NCBI RefSeq assembly: GCF_013359905.1
Contig: NZ_JABMCC010000105.1
Coordinates: 1 to 64,000 of the forward strand
DNA from: Paenibacillus taichungensis
GTDB lineage: Bacteria > Bacillota > Bacilli > Paenibacillales > Paenibacillaceae
DNA: 64,000 bases
Reading direction: 5' to 3'
Part shown: positions 47,947-56,213 of the stretch, piece by piece
Layout of the letters: each line of letters starts with the position of its first letter
Position numbering within the stretch: position 1 is the first letter of the stretch
Translations under genes and position numbers: made by a program
The notes under the pieces: model-generated
What the model was told of the DNA's origin: nothing
Databases searched by the model: none
The model's input: the letters and a program-made list of their open reading frames with translations, nothing else

Positions 47947-48615
47947 TTAACGATGACGCTCATCGATGCTGCCATCATCCTTCGCAAGAATGACGGTGTC
48001 CGCCATTTTGATAAACAATCCATTATCGACAACACCTGGGAGCATATTTAACTGAACGTTAAGCTCCGCAGCATGTTCTATGGCTTCCATGCGGCAATCT
48101 GCAATGAGGTTTCCATTATCCGTAAGATAACGTTGATCCCCATCCATACGCCATTCCGGATGACATCCGAGTTTCTCCAGCGCCTGAAAGGTCCATTCTG
48201 AAGCAAACGGAACCACTTCAACTGGCAACGGGAATTTCCCCAGCTTTTGTACGGCTTTGCTGCCATCGGCCACAATAATCAGTTTGTCACTGTTTGCAGC
48301 TACAATTTTCTCACGCAAAAGCGCCCCGCCGCCACCTTTGATCAGGTTAAACTCAGGATCAACTTCATCTGCACCGTCAATGGTAAGATCCAGACGTCCA
48401 ATTTGATCAAATGGAACGATCGGAATTCCCCACTCTTTGGCGAGCTTGTCCGATGCTTCCGAAGTAGCTACAGCCTGAATGTTCAACCCTTCACGTACTC
48501 GCTCACCAATTCGACAAATAGCGTAATACGCCGTTGATCCTGTACCCAATCCAACCTTCATTCCATCTTGAACATATTCTGCCGCGCGCTCAGCTGCTAT
48601 CTGTTTAAGATTCAT
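47947..48615 (-). CDS. rpiA: ribose-5-phosphate isomerase A
   Basis: Interconverts ribose-5-phosphate and ribulose-5-phosphate in the pentose phosphate pathway. The 222-residue length is standard. Family motifs are GLGTGSTAYYAI (about residues 22-33), ATSEASDKLAKEWGIP, LTIDGADEVDPEFNLIKGGGGAL with the catalytic aspartate and the glycine-rich loop, and LREKIVA with the catalytic glutamate. It is the first gene of a three-gene minus-strand operon. A long gap with the chemoreceptor leader lies upstream. Confidence 0.95.
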   Translation of the reverse strand: MNLKQIAAERAAEYVQDGMKVGLGTGSTAYYAICRIGERVREGLNIQAVATSEASDKLAKEWGIPIVPFDQIGRLDLTIDGADEVDPEFNLIKGGGGALLREKIVAANSDKLIIVADGSKAVQKLGKFPLPVEVVPFASEWTFQALEKLGCHPEWRMDGDQRYLTDNGNLIADCRMEAIEHAAELNVQLNMLPGVVDNGLFIKMADTVILAKDDGSIDERHR

Positions 48616-49058
48616 CTATAAACCCCCGCCTGCTCATGATTTGAGAAATGCATACTGTAGTTATTATAGATAAAACCGCTTCCGATGTATATCTGTGCAT
48701 GACTTGTTGAACTGGAAAACTTGGCCTGTTTCTCCGCTTCACATGTATCATTGATGTTGCTTATGTACATTCTTGGTTAGCTTCTCCTCCCTGATATCTG
48801 ATTTGTGTGGCAGAAGAAAGTCCGTTTTCTGTCGTTTTCACTATTTTTTCAATGTTTTAGGATGTTTTTTAACCCACCATGTTATAGAATACAGAATGAA
48901 ACTAAAAAATGGGAATTATTTTAAATAAACAGTTCTAAATACCTAAATCACTCCTTCATATGTCCATAAATACGTAAAATATTAAAAAAGTTTTAACAAA
49001 ACTATTCAATTTGACGACATTTTATACGACATATTAAGTATAGATGTGTTTTAATAAT

Positions 49059-49078
49059 TAGACACCCATGGGTATCTA
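49059..49078. promoter_or_regulatory. 20-base near-palindrome
   Basis: TAGA-C-ACCCATGGGT-A-TCTA is symmetrical apart from one mismatched pair. As DNA it is a likely operator for a dimeric regulator; as RNA it would be a poor hairpin. Confidence 0.5.
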
Positions 49079-49137
49079 GGTAAAAATATCTCTACATAGC
49101 GACTAGAAACCCAAGACCATGGTCGCATATTATACCT
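49078..49137 (+). ncRNA. putative structured leader RNA of the chemoreceptor
   Basis: Hand folding gives three stacked helices: AGGTA with TACCT, AATAT with ATATT, and GCGAC (49099-49103) with GTCGC (49122-49126). The right arm is continuous from 49122 to 49137, while the left arm has a nine-base bulge, and an 18-base loop carries AGAAACCC. It ends three bases before the GGAGGGG ribosome site. It does not match any riboswitch family I know, so this is only a candidate cis-acting RNA. Confidence 0.35.
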
Positions 49138-49222
49138 TTGGAGGGGATACGGGAATGACTTAATTTGCATCATGAAGACTTCAGCATATTATCAATTCAA
49201 AGAAGATCAGGAGTGGACTTTA

Positions 49223-50989
49223 GTGAAATCATTAAGTTGGAAAAGCATGTCTTTTTTCTCCAAAAATCTGTTACTTTCATTTACTAACATCATTATTATC
49301 GGCGTGGCACTTATTGCCAGCAGCTATTACTTTCAAAAAACGATTCTCGTTGACCAGCTACATGGTCAAGTAGAACAAATCACCAAAAAATGGGCAGAGG
49401 GCATTGATTCCACCGAAGTACAGGCTGCTATTACAGAAGCCAATTACGATGGAAAAGCACAAACCAAATTGCGTGCCTATTTCGATGAAATGCAACAATA
49501 TTATCCCAACATTGCACAAGCCTACATCTTTGGTGTAGAGCTGGGTGGAGATAACAAGCGGTTAACTTCCCTGGTTGCCATGCCAACCAATCTGAAGGAA
49601 GCCTTCCAGAGTGAAAATGTAAATATCGGCGACATGTATGAACAGCCTGTCGTTGTGGCAAATGCACTGAAAGAAATGGTGAATACGGATCGCCCAACGT
49701 TCACCACATTTTATTCCGACGACTTCGGAACCTGGACAACCATTGCTTATCCGATCAAGGATAGTAATGGCAAGATTTACTCTTACTTTGCAGTCGATGC
49801 AGACGCATCAGCAGTACCTGCCGGACTGAACAAATTGCTTAAGAACGGAATAATCATCCTGGTAGCGTTCCTGCTGTTGTTCCTGATTATCCAATATCTT
49901 GTTGTCAAAAACACGCTCTCCCCTATTCGTCACCTGATCAAAGGGATTGATGACGTAAGCCGGGGTAATTTGAATGTCAAAATTCCGACAGGCAAAGACG
50001 ATCTGGGCATTGTGAACGAAAAGTTCAATACCATGGTTCGCAAGATCAACGATACCATCGTCAAAGTACAAATCACTTCGCAAGAAGTTAACGAGTCTGC
50101 CAAGGAACTGTATGAAGTCTCCGAGAGAAACAGCGAGAATGCTGATACTATTAATAGTAATGTTACTCAGATTACATCCAACATTCGTGCGCAGGAACAG
50201 GCAACCCGCGATAGTGCCCGTGCGATGTCCGAGATGGCTGTCGTCATTCAGACTATTGCCAGCAGTTCAGCGAGTGTAGCTGACGAGGCCTATGAGATGG
50301 AACGTCGATCTCAACAAGGAAACAGTGTGGTTCGTCAGGTATCCGAACAGATGAATCTGATTACGGAATCTGTTAAAAACACCGCATCGGCCATTCAGGT
50401 TCTGGAGAGCCGCTCGCAGGAAATTGGCGATATTCTGAATATCATCTCAGGCATTTCCAGCCAGACGAACTTGCTTGCACTCAACGCATCGATTGAAGCA
50501 GCACGTGTTGGTGAAGAAGGTCGAGGATTCGCGGTTGTAGCAGGTGAAGTACGTAAGCTTGCTGAGCAGTCTGAAGAATCCACGAGCCAGGTTGCCGTAC
50601 TGATCCAGGAGATTCAGGCTGAAATTAGACAAGCCGTTCGTGCGATGGAACAAGGAACGTCTGAAGTGGATACAGGGCTCAGCGTAGCTGATCAAACGGG
50701 TCAGTTGTTCGAAGAGATTCTGGAAGCAGCCAAGAAAGTATCGAATCAGATCCAGGAAGTATCCAGTGCTACAGAAGAAATTTCTGCAGGTACAGAAGAA
50801 ATGACCGCAACTGCGGATGATTTGTCTGCGAGTGTGAGTAAGACAGCTGACAATAGTGAACGGATTTCTTCATCTGTTGATGAACAAAAAGCATCACTGA
50901 TTACACTTGTTGATTCCTCTACCCGTTTGAACAGCATGTCTGAGGAACTGCAAGAACTGATTTCACATTTTAATGTAAGTAAACAATAA
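49223..50989 (+). CDS. methyl-accepting chemotaxis protein
   Basis: A chemoreceptor of about 588 residues. A membrane segment (about residues 11-32), an extracellular dCache-like sensing domain (about 35-205), a second span (about 211-232), a HAMP domain (about 233-285) and the cytoplasmic signalling domain follow. The hairpin tip is [43 protein letters not shown] in conserved form, split here at about residue 420. No C-terminal pentapeptide for CheR is present. I favour GTG 49223 with AGGAGT nine bases upstream; the frame is also open from ATG 49172, but the strong GGAGGGG before that ATG instead lies before a two-codon frame. The NRPS-like gene starts 46 bases downstream. Confidence 0.9.
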   Translation: MKSLSWKSMSFFSKNLLLSFTNIIIIGVALIASSYYFQKTILVDQLHGQVEQITKKWAEGIDSTEVQAAITEANYDGKAQTKLRAYFDEMQQYYPNIAQAYIFGVELGGDNKRLTSLVAMPTNLKEAFQSENVNIGDMYEQPVVVANALKEMVNTDRPTFTTFYSDDFGTWTTIAYPIKDSNGKIYSYFAVDADASAVPAGLNKLLKNGIIILVAFLLLFLIIQYLVVKNTLSPIRHLIKGIDDVSRGNLNVKIPTGKDDLGIVNEKFNTMVRKINDTIVKVQITSQEVNESAKELYEVSERNSENADTINSNVTQITSNIRAQEQATRDSARAMSEMAVVIQTIASSSASVADEAYEMERRSQQGNSVVRQVSEQMNLITESVKNTASAIQVLESRSQEIGDILNIISGISSQTNLLALNASIEAARVGEEGRGFAVVAGEVRKLAEQSEESTSQVAVLIQEIQAEIRQAVRAMEQGTSEVDTGLSVADQTGQLFEEILEAAKKVSNQIQEVSSATEEISAGTEEMTATADDLSASVSKTADNSERISSSVDEQKASLITLVDSSTRLNSMSEELQELISHFNVSKQ

Positions 50990-51035
50990 TTCAACCCACA
51001 ACTTGAACGGTTTGAACCAAGGAGGAACAACTGAA

Positions 51036-54000
51036 GTGGTCGAAAATCAATCATCATCTCCCCAAACAGTGGAATCTAGCCTGCCGGTTCTTCAGATTCC
51101 ACTGGATTTTGGGCGCCGTCAACAATCATTCACTTATGAGTCTGCTCATCTTTCACTGGAATCGTCCCTGGGTCGGGAACTGAAACAAAAATTCGGGTCA
51201 GAGGGTGTGTATCCAGCATTATTGTCTGCCTACGCAGCCCTGTTGTTCCGTTTATCAGCTGAGCAGGAACTTGCCATCGGCACGCTGGCTCCCGATCAGG
51301 CAGCTTCCCCTGTGTTATTGCAAATTCAAGGCAAATTAACCTTTAATGAACTGATTCATCAGATTTCCGATCAACTCCAGCTTCATTACACGCTGCAAGC
51401 GGGAGGAAATCCGGAAACGCTGTTCATGTATAACAGTGTACAGCTGCCTAAAGCTCCTCAATTGTTAAATTGGAATATCCGTGATGATCAGGATATGCTC
51501 ACACTGGATCTGTTCTATGACAGTTCACTTCTAAATGAATCTACGGTCACAAGATATGCAGAGTATTATCAGACTCTTCTTTTGGCTATGCTGCGTGACC
51601 AAGACAAGGCCATCGGTACAGTGGACATTTTATCCGCTTCAGACCGATTGCTATACCGAGAAATGAATGATACCGCCGTTCTCGAACCAGAGCATCAGAC
51701 AATTCATGGCTGGTTCGAAGCAACAGCAGCCGAATATCCTGAATCTCCAGCAATTACTTCACCAACTGGCCGGTACACCTATAGAGAATTGAACGAACGT
51801 GCCAATCAGGTAGCCCGTGTGCTGTTATCCAACGGATTGCAAAAAGGAGAATTCGTCAGCATCTTTATGGAGCGGAGTCTGGAAACGATTATATCTTTGC
51901 TCGGTATTCTTAAAGCTGGCGGAGTATACGTCCCTGTCGATCCTGAGCATCCACAAGAACGCAACAGTTATATTGTCGAAGATACAGCTTCATCCTTTGT
52001 CCTAACCAAAGAGTCCTCTTTACCTGAAGCTTCACGGTTATTCTCAGGAATTACTACCGTTCGCCAAATCCTGGCCGTGGATGGACGCCTTGCCGGATTC
52101 GCAGCAAGCAATCCCAATCTGGATATTCAACCAGACGACCTGGCGTATATCATCTATACCTCGGGATCTACTGGCAAACCGAAAGGTGCACTGATCGCCC
52201 ATCGAGGTGTTGCCAATCTTGGTAGTGTCGTGCAACGGGATTGCGATATTCAGCCAGGTGACGTATTAACCCAGTTTGCTACATACAGCTTCGATGCATC
52301 AGTGTGGGATACGATTGGCGCCTTGTTCTACGGAGCAGAACTGTACCTGTTGTCGGCGGAAGAACGTGTATCCGTTGAAGAATTTGCAAGTGCCATTGAG
52401 CGCACAGGTACAACGATTATTACAATACTGCCTACCATCTTTTTCAACCAGCTTGCTTCCTTCCTGTCTGATGAAGGCTTCCACAAGCTGGCCAAAGTCA
52501 AAATCATTACCGTGGCTGGAGAAGCACTGTATGGTGAGCAGGTTCGCGCCTTCCAGCGCAAATTCGGCAACCAAATTGATATCGTCAATGTATACGGACC
52601 TACGGAATGTACAGTAGCAACAGCGACTCACCGAATTAGCGAGCAAGTTCCGGAAAGTGTTGTTAACATTCCAATCGGCAGACCGATTCATAACTATAAA
52701 GTGTATATCGTTAATGAAGAACAGCAGTTATGCCCGGTAGGCGTTCCTGGCGAGGTATATATAGCAACACCCGCTCTGGCCAAAGGTTATCTGAACCAGC
52801 CGGAGCGTACAGAACAGGCATTCGTTGATAATCCATTTGCAATCGATGAGAAAATCTATAAGTCTGGCGATATTGCCAAAATGCTCGATAGCGGACTGCT
52901 GGAATATGTAGGACGCAGCGACTCTCAGTTAAAAATCCGGGGTCACCGGATTGAGATTGGAGAGATCGAGGATCATTTTGCCCGTCTGGATCAGGTTCAG
53001 GATGTTGCCGTGATTCCCAAGAAGGAATCTGATGGTCAAAACATGCTCGTAGGATACTTTACTTCTAAAGATGGCAGTACACTTTCCGTTGCGGACATTA
53101 AAGCGGAGCTAACGGTGAAGCTTCCTTCCTATTTTGTACCCAAATGGATCTGCCAGCTTGATGAAATGCCGATTGCACCGACAGGCAAAATCAATCGCAA
53201 AGCGATGGTAGCTCTGCCTCACGTAGAGCGTCATGAAGATCGACCTGATCGGGTACTGCCAGAGACGGAAACCGAAGCGATTATTCTGGAAGCATGGAAA
53301 GAAATTCTTCAGCACGATGACTTTGGTGTGGAGGATAGCTTCTTCGCCATTGGCGGTGACTCTCTTCGGGTCATCCATGTGCTGGTCATTCTTAAACCGC
53401 ATTATCCGTTGCTGAAAATTGCCGACTTTTTTGCCGAGAAGACGATTCGTGCCTTGGCGCAACGCGTGGAGAAGCTGGCTCAAACTACAGAAGAAACTGC
53501 CCATTCCTCAGGGAATAACGGCGTAATTACCCAATTGTCTGAACATCCTGTAGAGCTGAAATCCCAGATTGGATATCCTGAAATTCTGAATCCCGAGCAT
53601 GTACTCCTGACCGGGGCTACCGGATATCTTGGATCCCATGTGCTGCAACAGTTGATTCTAACTTCGAATACACGCATCTATACTCTTGTTCGCCGCCCAG
53701 CAGATGGAAGCTCTGCGATGGAACGACTGAGCAGCGTTATGAAAAGTTACTTTGGAGCAGAACTGCTACCCCTCCTCGTATCCCGCGTCGAGATTATCGA
53801 AGGCGATCTGGAGCAACCGAATCTTGGTCTTTCAGTCGAGCAGACAACTTACGTACAAGAACGAATTGACCGTGTAATACACTGTGCTGCGGATGTACGA
53901 CATTTCGGGGATGCAGCACAATTCGCCAAAACCAATGTGGATGGAACCACCGCATTGCTTAAGCTCGTTCGTAGCAAGCCAGGTGCCTCCTTCCACCATG

Positions 54001-54743
54001 TATCCACGATGGGCATACCGGAAGATCTTGCACTCAGTGGACAGTGGGAATCCTCATTGCAATACGATCGCTTCCCAGCCGACTTGCATGTGGAAAACCT
54101 ATACTCCGACAGCAAGCTTGAAGCTGAGAAAGTGCTTATGATTGCTGCTGAAGAAGGTGTACCTGTGAGCATCTATCGTGCAGGTAACCTGACATGTCAT
54201 TCCGAGACGGGTCGTTTCCAATCTAATATCGATAGTAATGCCTTTTATCGTATGATTAAAGCAATGTTATTGCTGGGTAAAGCACCGGCAGCCGACTGGA
54301 TGGTTGATTTTACACCTATTAATTATGCAAGTCAGGCCATTGTACATCTGGCATTACGCCAGGATACAGCAGGACGTGTATTCCACATCTGTAATCCGGA
54401 GCCTATCAGCTACGATGATCTGATTCGTTCTGTGAATCGGGCCGGTTATGAAGTGGAGACTCTGCCTTTTGCAGAGTATACCAACTGGTTGTTCGATGGC
54501 AGTGTCAGCAAGGACCCTGAGGCGCTTCAACTGGCTATCGCCCAGCTTGAAGGAGACGGTGCAAAGGATTCTGCATACGTGTATGCCTCTCCTGTAACAA
54601 CTGCTTATGTGGAACCAGCCGGCATTATATGTGCAAAAACAGATGACCGTTTCATCTCAAAAATGCTGGAACATGCCATCGAGATTGGTTATTTCCCTAA
54701 GGCCGTTCGACCGCAGTTTGGCACTTCTCCAACGATGGAATAA
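51036..54743 (+). CDS. single-module NRPS-like enzyme: half C, A, carrier, thioester reductase
   Basis: A 1235-residue stand-alone synthetase. Residues about 20-210 match only the C-terminal half of a condensation domain; the HHxxxDG half is absent. The adenylation domain (about 225-710) has A3 YTSGSTGKPKG, A5 VYGPTE, A7 YKSGD, A8 KIRGHRIE and A10 PTGKINRK with its lysine. The carrier site is GGDSL (Ser about 774), so a phosphopantetheinyl transferase is needed; none is in the window. The reductase (about 845-1225) has the NADPH motif TGATGYLGSHV and an SDR-type Tyr-Lys pair in LYSDSKLEAE. It would activate one amino or carboxylic acid and release it as an aldehyde or alcohol. I chose GTG 51036 with AAGGAGG upstream. 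It follows the chemoreceptor by 46 bases and ends in a strong terminator. Confidence 0.9.
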   Translation: MVENQSSSPQTVESSLPVLQIPLDFGRRQQSFTYESAHLSLESSLGRELKQKFGSEGVYPALLSAYAALLFRLSAEQELAIGTLAPDQAASPVLLQIQGKLTFNELIHQISDQLQLHYTLQAGGNPETLFMYNSVQLPKAPQLLNWNIRDDQDMLTLDLFYDSSLLNESTVTRYAEYYQTLLLAMLRDQDKAIGTVDILSASDRLLYREMNDTAVLEPEHQTIHGWFEATAAEYPESPAITSPTGRYTYRELNERANQVARVLLSNGLQKGEFVSIFMERSLETIISLLGILKAGGVYVPVDPEHPQERNSYIVEDTASSFVLTKESSLPEASRLFSGITTVRQILAVDGRLAGFAASNPNLDIQPDDLAYIIYTSGSTGKPKGALIAHRGVANLGSVVQRDCDIQPGDVLTQFATYSFDASVWDTIGALFYGAELYLLSAEERVSVEEFASAIERTGTTIITILPTIFFNQLASFLSDEGFHKLAKVKIITVAGEALYGEQVRAFQRKFGNQIDIVNVYGPTECTVATATHRISEQVPESVVNIPIGRPIHNYKVYIVNEEQQLCPVGVPGEVYIATPALAKGYLNQPERTEQAFVDNPFAIDEKIYKSGDIAKMLDSGLLEYVGRSDSQLKIRGHRIEIGEIEDHFARLDQVQDVAVIPKKESDGQNMLVGYFTSKDGSTLSVADIKAELTVKLPSYFVPKWICQLDEMPIAPTGKINRKAMVALPHVERHEDRPDRVLPETETEAIILEAWKEILQHDDFGVEDSFFAIGGDSLRVIHVLVILKPHYPLLKIADFFAEKTIRALAQRVEKLAQTTEETAHSSGNNGVITQLSEHPVELKSQIGYPEILNPEHVLLTGATGYLGSHVLQQLILTSNTRIYTLVRRPADGSSAMERLSSVMKSYFGAELLPLLVSRVEIIEGDLEQPNLGLSVEQTTYVQERIDRVIHCAADVRHFGDAAQFAKTNVDGTTALLKLVRSKPGASFHHVSTMGIPEDLALSGQWESSLQYDRFPADLHVENLYSDSKLEAEKVLMIAAEEGVPVSIYRAGNLTCHSETGRFQSNIDSNAFYRMIKAMLLLGKAPAADWMVDFTPINYASQAIVHLALRQDTAGRVFHICNPEPISYDDLIRSVNRAGYEVETLPFAEYTNWLFDGSVSKDPEALQLAIAQLEGDGAKDSAYVYASPVTTAYVEPAGIICAKTDDRFISKMLEHAIEIGYFPKAVRPQFGTSPTME

Positions 54744-54787
54744 ATTCAATAAAGTGAATGCCTATATTGCATCCATTAATGAATATA

Positions 54788-54832
54788 AAGAAGCCACCTC
54801 AACGTCAGTGATGACGGATAAGGTGGCTTCTT
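54788..54832. terminator. bidirectional terminator after the NRPS-like gene
   Basis: Perfect 12-base stem AAGAAGCCACCT / AGGTGGCTTCTT with an inner CGTCA/TGACG pair and T-rich tail. It separates the NRPS-like gene from the convergent TraX gene. Confidence 0.88.
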
Positions 54833-54849
54833 TTCTTCGTGAAGAATTC

Positions 54850-55470
54850 TCAAATCAAGCGGATCAAAGCAATGACAGCCAAATGTGCAGGATAGAAATA
54901 ACGCCAAATCCAACGCGGACCCTTCAGGCGGAAGCCTGCGTTATAATACTGGGCCAATGCAATTCCCGCTGTAGCAATCACGCTGTACATCTGAATAGAG
55001 CTGCTGTGCAGGTAAATATAGAGCACATTTAAGAGCAAATGAGCCATTACCAATACTGGGCCCTGGAAGTAACGGAATAGCAATACAAGCAGTAAGCCAT
55101 ACATACCATAATCCATATGGGTCATCTCCATGACCAAACCAGCCACGATCACAATCGGAATTCCCAGCAAACGGACCGGAAGTTTATCGAGCACAAGCAA
55201 TACAAGTAGAGCAGACCATAATGTCCATACCACATTCAGCGAAAAATGATTAAAAGCCGCCATAAAAGGTAATTGAGAGATCACTGCTATCCAGAACAAC
55301 CGCCATATGTATTTTTGTACGTTGCGAGTATGTTTATAACCGATATAAACGGCAAAAGCATAGATTGGGAAAGCAATCCGCCCTATGATTCTTAGCTCCC
55401 CCACCTGTGGATAAAAGACGGCCCCTATATGATCGATCAACATCGTGATCATGGCTATCCATTGCATCAT
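54850..55470 (-). CDS. TraX family membrane protein
   Basis: A 206-residue protein with about seven membrane segments. The start MMQWIAMITMLIDHIGAVFY matches the TraX pattern, where K/Q-x-I-A-x-x-x-M-x-x-D-H gives the conserved acidic/histidine pair. RIIGRIAFPIYAF follows, also conserved. TraX in F plasmids acetylates pilin; chromosomal Firmicute copies have unknown targets. It lies 53 bases downstream of a GNAT gene, perhaps in one operon. Confidence 0.85.
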   Translation of the reverse strand: MMQWIAMITMLIDHIGAVFYPQVGELRIIGRIAFPIYAFAVYIGYKHTRNVQKYIWRLFWIAVISQLPFMAAFNHFSLNVVWTLWSALLVLLVLDKLPVRLLGIPIVIVAGLVMEMTHMDYGMYGLLLVLLFRYFQGPVLVMAHLLLNVLYIYLHSSSIQMYSVIATAGIALAQYYNAGFRLKGPRWIWRYFYPAHLAVIALIRLI

Positions 55471-55523
55471 TTTGTGCTAATCCCTCCTGCTTATCCTGAA
55501 CTTCAGGGTTCTCCAAGTCTTTC

Positions 55524-56003
55524 TTATATCTGAAGTTCATAATACATGAACTTGGTGTCCAGCGTATAGCCTTCCGACTCATATAATGCCCGAGCTTTCT
55601 TGTTGCTGATCGCCGTAGAGAGCACTATTCGCACAGCTCCACTCTCATTTCCCCATCGTCTTGCAGCTTGCAGCAGCTTACGCGCAATTCCCCTCTGTCG
55701 ATAATCCGCATGTACGTACAGATCATTAAGTACCCAGATTGTCCTCATGGACACTGAACTAAAGCTGGGATACAGCTGTACAAATCCACCAAAATCACCC
55801 GTTAAAAGTTTATCCGTCAAACTGCACTCCACTTCCGATTCTGCAATTAAAATAACGGATTCATTGCGTTCCATACGTTCTCTAATATATTCATTCGCTC
55901 CGTTCAAATCAGTAAGCTGATCGTAAAACATCCTATACTCATTGAACAACTGTGCTACTCCGTTAACATCGCTAAGCTCGGCACGTCTAATCCGATACGC
56001 CAT
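55524..56003 (-). CDS. GNAT family acetyltransferase
   Basis: A 159-residue acetyltransferase. The acetyl-CoA site is DLYVHADYRQRGIARKLLQA (about residues 92-111) and the end motif is ISNKKARALYESEGYTLDTKF. Closely related to small amine or peptide acetyltransferases. It is upstream of the TraX gene and reads away from the germination operon. Confidence 0.84.
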   Translation of the reverse strand: MAYRIRRAELSDVNGVAQLFNEYRMFYDQLTDLNGANEYIRERMERNESVILIAESEVECSLTDKLLTGDFGGFVQLYPSFSSVSMRTIWVLNDLYVHADYRQRGIARKLLQAARRWGNESGAVRIVLSTAISNKKARALYESEGYTLDTKFMYYELQI

Positions 56004-56136
56004 CTTTAACTCAACTCCTTATATAAAACGTCTCCCTGCTTAATTCCACCCTCTTATTTTAAAGCAGATTTCACGATCTCCCCATTCATCTTCTGCATCA
56101 AAGTTTGTAATATATTTCGATAATCTAAACTTAAAA

Positions 56137-56167
56137 GTATATTTCATTGGAAGCGTCGCACACTATA
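56137..56167 (+). promoter_or_regulatory. candidate sigma-G promoter of the germination operon
   Basis: GTATA (56137-56141) fits the sigma-G -35 (GHATR), and CACTATA (56161-56167) fits six of seven positions of the -10 CATNNTA. The spacer of 19 bases is one or two longer than usual. It lies 47 bases upstream of the first ger gene. Confidence 0.4.
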
Positions 56168-56213
56168 GTCAGATTACAGGCTCAGCATTACAGCATAGGG
56201 AGGCGAAACTGAA

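Larger units (their letters stand above)
48616..49222. promoter_or_regulatory. long divergent leader region between rpiA and the chemoreceptor
   Basis: A 607-base gap with very AT-rich DNA in the middle. Toward the chemoreceptor it has a TTGACG at 49011-49016 (weak promoter candidate), a 20-base near-palindrome at 49059-49078, a foldable RNA segment at 49078-49137, a strong GGAGGGG (49140-49146) and a two-codon frame ATG-ACT-TAA (49155-49163). The rest, 48616-49000, shows no gene or repeat that I can support. Confidence 0.55.

Noticed and set aside
49078-49137. A known riboswitch class before the chemoreceptor
   Set aside because: I compared remembered cores of c-di-GMP-I/II, TPP, glycine, fluoride, ydaO and guanidine riboswitches and found no match; kept only as an unnamed candidate.
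54607-55032. Open frame crossing the end of the NRPS-like gene and the TraX gene
   Set aside because: It runs through a perfect bidirectional terminator and over two real genes in other frames.
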